Assembly (NCBI GenBank): GCA_945901765.1
Contig: CAMDLO010000005.1
Span: 1 to 62,043, forward strand
From: Cyanobium sp. NIES-981
GTDB taxonomy: Bacteria > Cyanobacteriota > Cyanobacteriia > PCC-6307 > Cyanobiaceae
Reading direction: 5' to 3'
Length of the DNA stretch: 62,043 nucleotides
Shown: piece by piece, positions 53,701 to 62,043 of the stretch
Numbering within the stretch: the first letter of the stretch is position 1
Layout of the letters: each line of letters starts with the position of its first letter
The notes under the pieces: generated by a model
Told to the model about the DNA's origin: nothing
Databases searched by the model: none
The model's input: only the letters and a program-made list of their open reading frames with translations
Made by a program: the position numbers and the translations under genes

Positions 53701-53882
53701 TCCACGACTTCCGGGCTGGCGCCCGGGTAGGTGGCCCGCACCGTGACGCGGCTGGGGGCGATCGCCGGCAGATTCTCCACCTCCAGCCTTGGCAGGGCGA
53801 CAAGCCCAGCCAGCAGCACCAGCACGGTTGCCACCAGCGTGAGCACGGGCCGGCGCAGGAAGGGCTCGGAAAACGACGTCAC
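50736..53882 (-). CDS. RND-family efflux permease (AcrB/HAE1 type)
   Basis: A proton-driven exporter of drugs or other amphiphiles in the inner membrane. 1048 residues from a GTG; full length with twelve predicted spans and two large periplasmic loops. The proton-relay residues are present: the Asp pair in GLVVDDAIVVSEDI and the Lys in AAKNGILIVEF. FFGIMT-like and VSIGTVVFSGLL regions near the C-terminus fit. No membrane-fusion partner or outer-membrane channel gene lies next to it, so its partners must be encoded elsewhere. Confidence 0.94.
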   Translation of the reverse strand: MTSFSEPFLRRPVLTLVATVLVLLAGLVALPRLEVENLPAIAPSRVTVRATYPGASPEVVEQGVTALLEKQLNGVDRLDQIRSTSSNGGSAINLTFSGGDPELNQINTQNEVAVVQRQLPAPVARFGVQVRRSSDDLLMVLSFSADRATYSDTFLSGWVDQVVKDRLQRVPGVGNVNLSGGSSLAFRLWLDPVRLQERNLTLADVRRELQAQNVLAALGQLGEAPSPPGQELTLPLRLEGRLRSAEAFTQLVVGRAPNGGVTLLGDVGRVELGSESYDTLATNLDGDAVVAVVVFQRDGSNALQVSEAVNRALEELAPQFPPGVNLQLIVDEADFVRGSIDATTASLRDAVLLVFLALLLGLGNLRLALITAMAVPVALVGSLILLLLSGQSINSLTLFGMVLATGLVVDDAIVVSEDIGRRLEQGTAPLRAASEAMAELGSAVIATSLVLVAVFVPVLGLGGSVGRLYAPIAITISATITFSTFNALTFTPMAASRLLGSGGAEPGWLQRWIDPPRRWLESLEAPYGRLLESCLAMRRRLLALLLVGLLLTGVALQRLPRAFIPQEDNGQLRGVVILADGMGLQPTAAVLEQVRRVVAAEPLITRANFYAGRSFGDNSPNKGTFYLRLKPIEARRRADQSTAAVATGLNARLRRQVKGAVVQLSEAPSVRGFSAEGGLELELLDSSGGRLSLTAFADQVQDFIRAAMATGQFERVSTRFTANAPTLQLVPDRLQLASLGVDLATVVDTLGSGIGSDYVNDSFESEQVRKVILQLEGSSRRDLDDLLALPVRSASGRLIPLAQLVRIEQSSGPTSINRTRLVRSISVRALPVAGVSSGQAMATLEQVQRERGAGTELEWAGLAREEASAAGGNTLTFALAVLVTLLVLAALYDNFLDPFIILMTVPLAVLGALIGLALRGVALDVYGQMGLLVLVSLAAKNGILIVEFANQRLRDGLALDSAIREAARSRLRPILLTAISSLAGFVPLLLATGFGSGSRVSIGTVVFSGLLVATVLSLFVVPVLYRIVKGWELRLISRRAAGLPGSGD

Positions 53883-53945
53883 GGCAGCGGGGTCACGGCA
53901 GCTTCAGGCGGCCAGATGGGGGTGGTTGCGGACTGGGCCGCAGTC

Positions 53946-55472
53946 CTAGGCCAGGCGGGCATCCCTCAGGAGTGTGGTCACCTGGGCATCGTCGAGGCGA
54001 CCGGCACGGTGCAGCACGGCCGTGATCCGGGCGATGTCGAGCACGGCATGGCAGCGGTAGCCAGCGGCCGCCAGCCGCTCCCGGGCCTGCCGATCGTGAT
54101 CGCCGCCGTGGTCGATGAACACCACAACATCGTTCACCACCAGGCCTGAGCTCTCCAGCTTGGCGATGCCCTCCAGCACGCTGCCGCCGGTGATCAGGAT
54201 GTCATCCACCACCACCACCAGGTCCCCGTCCTCGAAGTCGCCTTCGATCAGGCGGCGGGCGCCATGGGCCTTCACTTCCTTGCGGGGGTAGATCAGTGGC
54301 CTGTGGAGCAGCAGGGACAGGCCCGTGGCGGTGGGCAGGGAGCCGTAGGGAATGCCGGCGATGCGATCGAAGGCCAGCTCAGCCATCGCTGACGCATAGG
54401 CGTGCAGCACCCGATGGAACAGGTTTGGATCGGAAATGATCTGACGAAGATCGATGTAGTAGTTGAACACCGCCCCGGAGGCCTGCACGTACTCCCCGAA
54501 CAGCAGACAGCCGATGTCGAACAGATCGACGATCAGGGAGGCCAGTGGGTCGGACTGGGGTGGCCGATGCGCCTGGGCCAGCTCAGCGCCGCACTCGCCC
54601 GCTTCAGTGGCGGCAGGCAGCCAGAGGCTGCAACAGTCACCCGCCACGGCGCGCGCTGCCAACCAGCGCTGGCGGCTCTGCTGGATCTGCTGCTTCAGCC
54701 GTGCACTGCGTTCGCCGATGTCGTCCTCCACCAGCAGGTTCTGGGGGAGTGGCAGCAGCAGCCCGTCACCGGCCTCGCTCAGCCCCGCGTGGAGCATGGC
54801 CTCCAGCCGCTCCTCCTCGCCCCAGAGGCTGCGCAGGATCAGGAACCGTTCCGGTGCTTCCTGCCGCACCCGCGCCAGGATCGCCGGATCGCTGGTGCCG
54901 ACCTCGAGCAGCAGCTGTTCCGGCGTCGCCCACAGCTGGGTCTCGCGCACGATCCGCAGGTAGAGGGGCGTCTCCTCATTGGGGTAGTGCTGGATCTGCC
55001 GCGCCGCCAGGTTGGAGCTGTGGCAGGTCATCACCACCGCCTTGTCTGGGTAGAGCAGGAACGGGGCGGCGATGTCCTGGCCGGCCAGGGGTGAGAGCGT
55101 CACCGCATCCGCACCGAGCTCCCGGAACAGGTACTGGGCGAGTGCCGAGGAGGAGTTGAGGTCTCCGTGCTTACTGTCGATGATCAGCGGCAGGTCGCGC
55201 GGTACCAGATCCCGCACCTCGAGCAGCAGTTCCAGCCCCACCGGTCCGAGGGCTTGATAGAAGCCGAGGCTCGGTTTGTAGGCACACACGTGGGGGGCGG
55301 TGGCATCGATCACCGTCTTGATCCAGTGTCTGGCCTGACTGAGAAAGGAACGGCCGGCCAGCCCGCGTCTTGCCGCCCAGCTCTGCAGCATCTCCGGGTT
55401 CGGATCCAGACCGGTCACCAGCAGGGATTGCCGGTCGGCCATGGCATCGGTCAGCTGGATGAAGAAGCCCAT
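53946..55472 (-). CDS. pyrF-pyrE: bifunctional orotidine-5'-phosphate decarboxylase / orotate phosphoribosyltransferase
   Basis: The last two steps of UMP synthesis in one chain, with the domains in PyrF-PyrE order, opposite to animal UMP synthase. 508 residues from the ATG at 55472; the frame is open a little further. The PyrF part (1 to about 285) has GLDPNPE and the catalytic DxKxxD at 99-104 (DSKHGD). The PyrE part has LVVVVDDILITGGS, the PRPP-binding loop, and a short C-terminal stretch. pyrC lies 5 kb away on the same strand. Confidence 0.93.
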   Translation of the reverse strand: MGFFIQLTDAMADRQSLLVTGLDPNPEMLQSWAARRGLAGRSFLSQARHWIKTVIDATAPHVCAYKPSLGFYQALGPVGLELLLEVRDLVPRDLPLIIDSKHGDLNSSSALAQYLFRELGADAVTLSPLAGQDIAAPFLLYPDKAVVMTCHSSNLAARQIQHYPNEETPLYLRIVRETQLWATPEQLLLEVGTSDPAILARVRQEAPERFLILRSLWGEEERLEAMLHAGLSEAGDGLLLPLPQNLLVEDDIGERSARLKQQIQQSRQRWLAARAVAGDCCSLWLPAATEAGECGAELAQAHRPPQSDPLASLIVDLFDIGCLLFGEYVQASGAVFNYYIDLRQIISDPNLFHRVLHAYASAMAELAFDRIAGIPYGSLPTATGLSLLLHRPLIYPRKEVKAHGARRLIEGDFEDGDLVVVVDDILITGGSVLEGIAKLESSGLVVNDVVVFIDHGGDHDRQARERLAAAGYRCHAVLDIARITAVLHRAGRLDDAQVTTLLRDARLA

Positions 55473-55628
55473 GCCCTGGCGTGCCCTCGACCGCTGCGAC
55501 TGGATCGTTGCTGCTGCAGCGGCAGACAACGCCGCCTCTTCACGATAGATCGAGCGGGGTGCGGCCTTTCGGGGCCCATGGGAGCGGAAGTTGGCCCGAG
55601 CATCCCTCGCCAGGATTCTTGCTCGCCT

Positions 55629-57674
55629 TCAAGGGATTGTCTCCATCCGGCAGCTCACCCCAAGGCGTCTCAGCTGCTCGCTCAGTGGCGTGCACAGGTC
55701 AGCATCGAGTGGCGGTGTGAGCGTTTCGGTGCCATCCAACAGTCCGAGCACCTCCCCGGGTTTGCAGCCAAGCCAGCGCGCCAGGGTGCGCTGCACCTCA
55801 AAGCGGCCTGCGGATCCCAGTGCTCCGGCCTGCTCCAGCCGCAGCCGGCACTGCGGCGCCGTCGCATCCCCCAGTTCGATCCGCCTCAGGCTCTCGGCGG
55901 TGGCCAGCGCCACCAGCTCATCGCCGTCGCTCACCACCGTTTCCAGCTTGGGCAGGCAGAGCGGTTGCCGTTGGCGCTGGCGCCGCAGCGACACGATCGT
56001 GATGCCATAGCCGTTCTGGATGCGCGACACGTTGCGCTCGCAGAGGGTGTCTCCCTGGCGGATGCGGAACCGCACCTGCAACAGGTTGCTGCCGCCGAGC
56101 CGCAGCACGGCCTCGATCCGTTCACCGAAGGCGGTGGCCACCACCGCATCGGCCACCAGATCAACCGCTGAGACCACGGCCATGCCACCGAGCAGATTGC
56201 CCAGCTCCTCTGCAGCACCGAAGCTGTGGGCCAGCAAGGCGACCCGGACCCCCTGCCAGCGTTGCTGCAGGGTGAGGGCGGTCTGGAGGTTGGCCAGCAG
56301 GTCGGTTGACAGCAGCGCCACTGCCTGCGCCGGTCGGTCGGCCAGCAGCTTCAGGGCCGATGGCAGGTCTGGCAGCAGCAGATCCGGGCCGCCCGCTGCA
56401 TCGGCTTCGCCCACGCGCAGCACGGGACGACCATCGCGGCGCATCAGCTGGCCGACCCGTTCGGCCAGGACGCCGCCCTCCACGAGCAGAATCGGCCGCC
56501 GGCTGCGCCGGGGCAGCCGGGGCCGACTCGACCCCAGCCTGTCCCGCAGCAGCCACTCCAGGATCACCGCCGCGAGCGCCGAGGTGAGCAAGGTGCCGAC
56601 CAGGGCATAGAAGAGGGTGCCGCCGATCAGCCAGCCACTGGCCCCGCGCACGCCTGCTTCCCCAGTGAGGAGCAGATTCACTGGATCGACATATTCACCC
56701 TTCAGCAACCCCAGGGTGACGAACACGCCCTGGCGCCAGCCACCTGCTCCGGAGAAGACCGCCACGCCGATCAGGGCCAAGGCCACAAGCGCCAGAAGCA
56801 GCAGTTGCTGGGGCCGGCTCAGCCGCACCATGCGGCGGCGGCAGCGTTCGATTCCCTGCCGCAGCCTGCGGCCACGCCAGCGCCGCCTCCCACTGTCCTC
56901 GCCGCCCTCCCCCTGCGTCAGATCGCGCCGGGGCATCACCACCAGCGCCCCGCTCGTCTCGGTTCCGGCCTGCTGCAGTGGCCGGGCCAGCCGCTCCACC
57001 ACGTCATCCTCCGCACAGATCTGCAGATCGATGCCGTCGGCTTCGAAGCTCGCGGGAATGGTGTCGGGCCTGAGGGCCGAGGCGATCGCTCCAGCGCAGA
57101 GCAGCAGGGGATCCACCACTGCGATTCCGGGCAGCCGCTCCTCCAGCAGGGCACCGAGGCTCGTCTGCCGGCTGGTGGAGCGCACCACGATTTCCGCCTG
57201 TGGATTGAGCACCCGCACCTGCAGTGCGGCCTCGATGTTCACCGTGCTTTCGGAGCTGAGCAGCAGCACGGCCCGCGCCTGCTCCGCCCCGGCGGCGCGC
57301 AGCACGTGGGCCCGGCGCATGTCCCCGAGCAGCAGTCGGTCGGCAAGCCGTCGCTGCAGATCGGGATCGCGCCAACTGGGTTCGGCCAGGTCGAGACAGC
57401 GCAGGGGAACGTTGAAGGCCAGCAGCCTCTGCAGACAGGCCTGCCCGAGCGCCCCGAGTCCGCACACCAGCACGGAGCCATCGCTCCCCGGAGCCGCTCT
57501 GCCCGGCCCGCGTCTGCCCTGGTCCTGGCTGTCAGCAGCCCCGCCCGCCGCCGCAGCGGCAACGGCGTTGTCCTGTCCGGCAGTGCACCGATCAGGGGCT
57601 GGATCGGCTGGGTTGGCTCCCCTGGCTTCAGTCGCTCCCATGGCTCCGATGGCTCCGTTCGCCGCAGCCGCCAC
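55629..57674 (-). CDS. double-RCK (TrkA-N) membrane protein
   Basis: 681 residues from a GTG. An Ala-rich low-complexity leader (1-65), a first Rossmann/TrkA-N domain (VLVCGLGALGQACLQRLL at about 68-86), a linker rich in Arg, two membrane helices (about 285-310 and 355-380) flanking a loop GLLKGEYVDP, then a second RCK-like domain (PILLVEGGVLAERVGQLM) and TrkA-C-type sequences. There is no TVGYGD-type filter in the loop, so if it is a channel it is not a standard K+ one. The layout recalls Castor/Pollux-type proteins but the order is different. Confidence 0.8.
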   Translation of the reverse strand: MAAAANGAIGAMGATEARGANPADPAPDRCTAGQDNAVAAAAAGGAADSQDQGRRGPGRAAPGSDGSVLVCGLGALGQACLQRLLAFNVPLRCLDLAEPSWRDPDLQRRLADRLLLGDMRRAHVLRAAGAEQARAVLLLSSESTVNIEAALQVRVLNPQAEIVVRSTSRQTSLGALLEERLPGIAVVDPLLLCAGAIASALRPDTIPASFEADGIDLQICAEDDVVERLARPLQQAGTETSGALVVMPRRDLTQGEGGEDSGRRRWRGRRLRQGIERCRRRMVRLSRPQQLLLLALVALALIGVAVFSGAGGWRQGVFVTLGLLKGEYVDPVNLLLTGEAGVRGASGWLIGGTLFYALVGTLLTSALAAVILEWLLRDRLGSSRPRLPRRSRRPILLVEGGVLAERVGQLMRRDGRPVLRVGEADAAGGPDLLLPDLPSALKLLADRPAQAVALLSTDLLANLQTALTLQQRWQGVRVALLAHSFGAAEELGNLLGGMAVVSAVDLVADAVVATAFGERIEAVLRLGGSNLLQVRFRIRQGDTLCERNVSRIQNGYGITIVSLRRQRQRQPLCLPKLETVVSDGDELVALATAESLRRIELGDATAPQCRLRLEQAGALGSAGRFEVQRTLARWLGCKPGEVLGLLDGTETLTPPLDADLCTPLSEQLRRLGVSCRMETIP

Positions 57675-57822
57675 ACCGGTTCGCTGGCCTCACGCTAGTG
57701 GCGCCTTCTGCTGCGGCCACCGCAGCAGGTCGCCATCCTGCAGCCGCGGGATCACCACCGATCCTTAACCCTTGCCCAGCCGGCTCTGTGCAGCCTGTGA
57801 GCAACAGTGCGACCCGCCTGCC

Positions 57823-60366
57823 ATGACCGCCAGCCTGCCGACCGCTCAGCTGTCAACGCGTCACCGGATCCCCGAGCCCGCCACCTACGGCGATCCCCAG
57901 CGCAATGGCCTGACCGCTGACGACATCTTTGACGCGATCACCGAGCATCTGTTCTTCACCCTCGGCCAGCGGGCCAGCGTCGCCACGGCCCACGACCTCT
58001 ACATGGCGCTCAGCTACGCCGTGCGCGACCGGTTGATGGCGCGACATCTGGCCACGGTCGATGCGCTCCAGAGCTCCCCCACCCGGGTGGTGGCCTACCT
58101 CTCCGCCGAGTTCCTGATCGGTCCCCAGCTGGGCAACAACCTGCTGATGCTGGGCATCCGGGATGCGGCTGCAGCGGCTCTGTCCCGCTTCGGGGTCGAG
58201 GATCTCGATCAGATCCTGGCGGTGGAGGAGGAGCCTGGCCTTGGCAATGGCGGCCTGGGGCGGCTGGCTGCCTGCTATCTCGAATCCCTGGCCAGTCTGG
58301 AGATACCCGCCACCGGCTACGGCATTCGCTACGAGTTCGGCATCTTCGACCAGGTGATCCGGGACGGCTGGCAGGTGGAGATCACCGACAAGTGGCTCAA
58401 GGGCGGCTGGCCGTGGGAAATCGTGCGCCCCCATCAGGCCTGTCGGGTCGGTTTCGGCGGCCAGGTGGAGTGCCATACCGACAGCGCCGGCCGTCTGCAG
58501 CACCGCTGGCATCCCGCCCAGGTGGTGGTCGGCATTCCCCACGACGTTCCTGTGCTGGGGTACCGGGTCAACAGCTGCGACCGGCTGCGTCTGTGGCGCT
58601 CTGAAGCATCGGAGGCCTTTGATTTCCATGCCTTCGACCACGGCGACTACAGCGGAGCCGTGGAGCAGAAGGTCGCCAGCGAGACCCTCTCCAAGGTGCT
58701 CTATCCGAATGACGGCACCGATGCGGGCAAGCGCCTCCGGCTGCAACAGCAGTTCTTCTTTGTGAGCTGCTCGCTGCAGGACATGCTTCGCAGCCTGGAA
58801 CAGCGGGGACTGCCGGTCGATGGCTTCGCCGATCACTGGGCTGTCCAGCTCAACGACACCCATCCGGCCATCGCCGTGCCGGAACTGATGCGCCTGCTGG
58901 TCGATGAACGCCAGCTGGGATGGGATGAAGCCTGGCGGATCGTCAGCCGGGCCATCGCCTACACCAACCACACCCTGCTGCCGGAAGCCCTCGAGACCTG
59001 GGATATCACCCTGTTCGGCGATCTGCTTCCCCGCCACCTCGAGATCATCTTCGAGATCAACTCCCGCTTTCTCCAGCAGGTGAGGATCAAGGCGCCCGGC
59101 GACACCGACCTGCTGCGTCGCGTGTCACTGATTGATGAATCAGGCGGCCGCAAGGTGCGCATGGCCCACCTGGCCGTGGTCGCTTCCCATCACGTCAATG
59201 GGGTGGCAGCACTGCACAGCGAGTTGGTGCGCACCTCCCTGTTCGCCGATTTTGCGCGCCTGTTCCCCGAGCGCTTCACCAACGTGACCAACGGTGTCAC
59301 CCCCCGCCGCTGGCTGGCCCTGGCCAACCCCTCGCTGAACACCCTGCTCACCAACCAGCTCGGCCATGGCTGGCCTGGTCGCGCTGACGCCCTGTCCGGG
59401 CTCGAGCCCCTGGCGGCCGATCCGGGCTTCCAGCAGCAGTGGGCGGCCTGCAAGCACGCCTGCAAGCAGCGGCTCGCTCAGATCATCCATCGCCAGTCTG
59501 AGTTGCTGGTGGATCCCACCAGCCTGTTTGATGTGCAGGTGAAGCGGATCCACGAGTACAAGCGCCAGCACCTCAATGCTCTGCAGGTGATCGCCCAGTA
59601 CCTGCGGATCAAGAACGGAGACACCGCCGACCTGGTGCCCCGCACGGTGATCTTCGGTGGCAAGGCGGCCCCCGGCTATGCAATGGCCAAGCTGATCATC
59701 CGTTTCATCAACGGCATCGCGTCGGTGGTCAATGCTGACCCTGCCACCGCGGGGCTGCTGCGGGTCGTGTTCCTGGCTGATTACAACGTCAAGCTCGGGG
59801 AGCGGGTCTATCCAGCGGCCGATCTCTCCGAACAGATCTCCACGGCTGGCCTGGAGGCTTCCGGCACCGGCAACATGAAGTTCACCCTGAACGGGGCCCT
59901 CACCATCGGCACCCTTGACGGGGCCAATGTGGAGATCCGTGAGCGCGTGGGCCCGGAGAACTTCTTCCTCTTCGGCCACACCACGGATCAGATCGCCGAC
60001 CTGGCGCCCCATTACCGGCCATGGGAACTGGTGGGCCAGCACCCCCTGCTGCAGGAGACCATCCGGGTGATCGAAAGCGGCCTGTTCTCCGACGGCGATG
60101 GCGGCCTCTTCCGTCCCCTTGTGGAGAACCTGGTGGGTCGTGATCCGTACTACGTCTTTGCAGACTTCCACGACTACCTGGCTGCCCAAGATCGGTTGGC
60201 CCAGGTGTGGCGAGACCAGGCCTGCTGGCAGCGCATGAGCGTGCTGAACACGGCTCGCAGCAGCTTCTTTTCCTCCGATCGCGCCATCCGCGACTACGCC
60301 GAGCACATCTGGAACGTGCAGTCCCGCCCGCTCACCCTTGCCTGCGATCTTCCGGCCCATGCCTGA
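57823..60366 (+). CDS. glgP: glycogen phosphorylase
   Basis: Releases glucose-1-phosphate from glycogen ends. 847 residues from the ATG at 57823; an in-frame start at 57772 would add 17. The GT35 pattern is complete: EEEPGLGNGGLGRLAACYLES near the front, NDTHPAIAVPELMR, VKRIHEYKRQHLN, and the pyridoxal-phosphate Lys in ASGTGNMKFTLNGALTIG. The usual length for bacterial enzymes. It complements glgA (16.1 kb) in glycogen turnover. Confidence 0.97.
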   Translation: MTASLPTAQLSTRHRIPEPATYGDPQRNGLTADDIFDAITEHLFFTLGQRASVATAHDLYMALSYAVRDRLMARHLATVDALQSSPTRVVAYLSAEFLIGPQLGNNLLMLGIRDAAAAALSRFGVEDLDQILAVEEEPGLGNGGLGRLAACYLESLASLEIPATGYGIRYEFGIFDQVIRDGWQVEITDKWLKGGWPWEIVRPHQACRVGFGGQVECHTDSAGRLQHRWHPAQVVVGIPHDVPVLGYRVNSCDRLRLWRSEASEAFDFHAFDHGDYSGAVEQKVASETLSKVLYPNDGTDAGKRLRLQQQFFFVSCSLQDMLRSLEQRGLPVDGFADHWAVQLNDTHPAIAVPELMRLLVDERQLGWDEAWRIVSRAIAYTNHTLLPEALETWDITLFGDLLPRHLEIIFEINSRFLQQVRIKAPGDTDLLRRVSLIDESGGRKVRMAHLAVVASHHVNGVAALHSELVRTSLFADFARLFPERFTNVTNGVTPRRWLALANPSLNTLLTNQLGHGWPGRADALSGLEPLAADPGFQQQWAACKHACKQRLAQIIHRQSELLVDPTSLFDVQVKRIHEYKRQHLNALQVIAQYLRIKNGDTADLVPRTVIFGGKAAPGYAMAKLIIRFINGIASVVNADPATAGLLRVVFLADYNVKLGERVYPAADLSEQISTAGLEASGTGNMKFTLNGALTIGTLDGANVEIRERVGPENFFLFGHTTDQIADLAPHYRPWELVGQHPLLQETIRVIESGLFSDGDGGLFRPLVENLVGRDPYYVFADFHDYLAAQDRLAQVWRDQACWQRMSVLNTARSSFFSSDRAIRDYAEHIWNVQSRPLTLACDLPAHA

Positions 60367-60499
60367 ACCCTGGCGTCCACCCGCTCCCGGCGGGGCGGCC
60401 CCCAAAGGTCAGCTCAGAACCTGGAACCATTCCAAACGGTGGTGATGCGGGTGACGGTGGGCTTTGGCGTCCATTCCCCTGGGACCATCGACTGGCAGC

Positions 60500-61555
60500 T
60501 CAACCCGTCTGGCGTCTGACCAGCTGCCAGTTGAGGGTGGTGCCGGCGTGGAACGGCACCAGGGCCTGATCGTTGGCCGGTCCTTCCACCAGGGCAGGCA
60601 CGGGCTGGGGCTCCCGCACCAGGGTGATGCGGCCCTGGTTCAGGGGCAGACCGTAGAAGCGCGGTCCGAATTCAGAGGCGAACCCTTCCAAACGCTCCAG
60701 CGCGTTCTCCTGGTCGAACACCTCCACATAGCTTTCGATCGCGAAAGGCGCATTGAAAATGCCGGCGCAACCGCAGGCCGACTCTTTGGCGGCGCGGCTG
60801 TGGGGCGCTGAATCCGTGCCGAGAAAGTACCTGGGGTTGCCGGATGTGGCCGCCGCCCGCAGGGCGAGGCGATGCAGCTCGCGTTTGGCCACCGGCAGGC
60901 AATAGAAGTCTGGCCGAAGTCCGCCGGCGAACAGGGCGTTGCGGTTGATGTGCAGGTGGTGGGGGGTGATGGTGGCCGCCAGGGTCGGGGGGCCACTGCG
61001 CACGAAGTCGGCAGCATCGCTGGTGGTGATGTGCTCAAGCACCACCTTCAGGCCCGGATGGCGCCCCAGCAGCGGCTCCAGCACGCGCTCGATGAAGACC
61101 GCCTCACGATCGAAGATATCGATCTCAGGGTCGGTGACTTCCCCGTGGATCAGCAGGGGCATGCCGATGCGCTCCATCACCGCCAGCACAGGTTCGATCC
61201 GGTCGATCGCCGTCACTCCCGCATCGGAATTGGTGGTGGCACCCGCCGGATAGAGCTTGGCGGCCGTCCAGACCCGCTCGACAAACCCGCGCTCGATCTC
61301 CGCAGGAGCGATGTTGTCGGTGAGGTAGGCCGTCATCAGAGGCTCAAACCCGCTGCCGCTCGGCAGGGCTTGAAGAATCCGCTGACGGTATGCCGCGGCA
61401 GCCGCCACGCTGCTGATCGGGGGCCGCAGATTCGGCATCACGATCGCCCGGGCGAACTGGGCCGCCGTGGCCGGTGCCACCACCGTGAGCAGGTCGCCGT
61501 CGCGCAGGTGCACATGCCAGTCGTCGGGCGTCCGCAGGCTGAGCTCCTTCCGCAT
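60500..61555 (-). CDS. pyrC: dihydroorotase
   Basis: Third step of pyrimidine synthesis, interconverting carbamoyl-aspartate and dihydroorotate. 351 residues, of the E. coli PyrC (class II) length. The zinc site begins with [10 protein letters not shown] (His14, His16); the likely carboxylated Lys is in [17 protein letters not shown]; later ligands are in LIHGEV, LEHITT and GTDSAPHS. Its start sits directly at the end of a 15-bp triple repeat. Confidence 0.95.
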   Translation of the reverse strand: MRKELSLRTPDDWHVHLRDGDLLTVVAPATAAQFARAIVMPNLRPPISSVAAAAAYRQRILQALPSGSGFEPLMTAYLTDNIAPAEIERGFVERVWTAAKLYPAGATTNSDAGVTAIDRIEPVLAVMERIGMPLLIHGEVTDPEIDIFDREAVFIERVLEPLLGRHPGLKVVLEHITTSDAADFVRSGPPTLAATITPHHLHINRNALFAGGLRPDFYCLPVAKRELHRLALRAAATSGNPRYFLGTDSAPHSRAAKESACGCAGIFNAPFAIESYVEVFDQENALERLEGFASEFGPRFYGLPLNQGRITLVREPQPVPALVEGPANDQALVPFHAGTTLNWQLVRRQTG

Positions 61556-61600
61556 GGGTTTCTACTGAATGGGTGTCTGCAGAGTGGGTTTCTGCAGACC
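61556..61600. repeat. 15-bp imperfect triple repeat before pyrC
   Basis: GGGTTTCTACTGAAT, GGGTGTCTGCAGAGT and GGGTTTCTGCAGACC in a row, immediately 5' of the pyrC start codon on the minus strand. On that strand the frame of pyrC has a TAG within it, so it is leader sequence. Confidence 0.85.
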
Positions 61601-61763
61601 GGCCTGGTCAACAGCCATGCTCCCCCTCGGAGATGTGAGATCCACCCTGCCAGAGCGTTGCCATGGAGCCGTAAGGATTCGTGACGGCCTGGTGCACCTG
61701 TGGCGACCGGCACCCAGGGCTGGTCAGCCCGCTGCCTAAAGTTGGCAGAACCACCAGGAACCG

Positions 61764-61988
61764 ATGGCTGACGCCAAGCTCACGATCGGGGAACTGGAGG
61801 CGGGGTATCCCACCTACTGCAAGGCCCTCCGCCTGCTGATCCGCAACGGTCGCAGCTTCGAGGCCATCCAGCGCACGGTCTGCTGGGAGCGCCTGAGCTT
61901 GCTCCAGAAGTGTCTGCCAACCCGCTACAAATCACCCGATTACCTCTACGCCCTGCTGAAGCGTGAGGTCGAACAACCGGCTGTCTGA
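61764..61988 (+). CDS. DUF3136 family small protein
   Basis: 74 residues: MADAKLTIGELEAGYPTYCK, then ALRLLIRNGRSFEAIQRTV and CWERLSLLQKCLPTRYKSP. I recognise this as the DUF3136 family of Synechococcus and Prochlorococcus; its role is unknown. It has three Cys (one in each of these blocks) that could bind a metal, but this is a guess. No membrane span. Confidence 0.75.
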   Translation: MADAKLTIGELEAGYPTYCKALRLLIRNGRSFEAIQRTVCWERLSLLQKCLPTRYKSPDYLYALLKREVEQPAV

Positions 61989-62043
61989 AAGCGCTGGATG
62001 TCCTGATCGTTCGGCACTCCGGCCAGATCGCTCCACCAGCCCG

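Noticed and set aside
61946-62043. C-terminal end of a minus-strand gene at the right edge (GWWSDLAGVPNDQDIQRF in one frame)
   Set aside because: Only about 30 codons are visible, it would overlap the DUF3136 gene, and the other minus frames are open too, so nothing decides it.

Overview
The window looks like a high-GC picocyanobacterium of the Cyanobium / freshwater Synechococcus type. This rests on a psbA gene for photosystem II D1, a complete chlN-chlB-chlL set for light-independent protochlorophyllide reductase, menD/menB plus a long-chain prenyl diphosphate synthase and ubiD (naphthoquinone and plastoquinone synthesis), glycogen genes, several small families known mainly from cyanobacteria (DUF2605, DUF760, DUF1350, DUF4336, DUF3136), and at least eight GCGATCGC (HIP1) octamers. 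The DNA is densely packed core chromosome. I saw no tRNA, rRNA, CRISPR array, transposase or integrase.

Layout. 1-6.6 kb is mostly minus strand: a partial glucokinase, a sulfotransferase and thrS read as one unit, then a lambda-R-like lysozyme, trpS and two lineage-specific proteins. 6.6-11.6 kb is plus: a DUF697 membrane protein, psbA with a perfect terminator, a ZIP metal transporter and a DUF4336 protein. 11.6-19.9 kb has DUF760 and signal peptidase on the minus strand diverging from menD-menB, an L,D-transpeptidase, glycogen synthase, a small membrane protein and murF. 19.9-29.1 kb is mostly minus: glmU, an MnmC-type methyltransferase, aroA, thiD, a peroxiredoxin-like protein, an Rrf2 regulator and ubiD. 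29.1-33.7 kb is a tightly spaced plus run: comB, a nitrilase-family amidase, a cell-wall amidase, murI and a solanesyl-type prenyl synthase. 33.7-40.6 kb carries a HAD phosphatase, acetyl-CoA synthetase, a FIST sensor coupled to a GGDEF-EAL protein, and a DUF1350-PrxQ pair. 40.7-50.8 kb has an exonuclease, two small unknowns, a K+ channel-type protein, chlN-chlB-chlL, a two-domain kinase-like protein and a second channel. 50.7-62 kb has an RND exporter, a PyrF-PyrE fusion, a double-RCK membrane protein, glycogen phosphorylase, dihydroorotase and a DUF3136 protein.

Themes: glycogen turnover (glk, glgA, glgP), peptidoglycan (murF, glmU, murI, amidase, L,D-transpeptidase, lysozyme), quinones (menD, menB, sds, ubiD), pyrimidines (pyrF-pyrE, pyrC), chlorophyll and photosystem II (chlNBL, psbA).

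The least expected signal is a set of short tandem repeats at gene junctions, most with periods divisible by three (6, 12/24, 15 and 30 bp). In three places they lie in frame and would encode hydrophobic repeats (Leu-Pro/Leu-Leu, LSVLI, VVGGA). One of these is a possible Leu-rich microprotein coupled by TGATG to the gene before murF. The FIST/GGDEF-EAL pair is the best candidate for a signalling module worth study. Many starts are GTG or TTG; I chose them by family alignment from memory and ribosome-site context, so start positions are less certain than gene identities.
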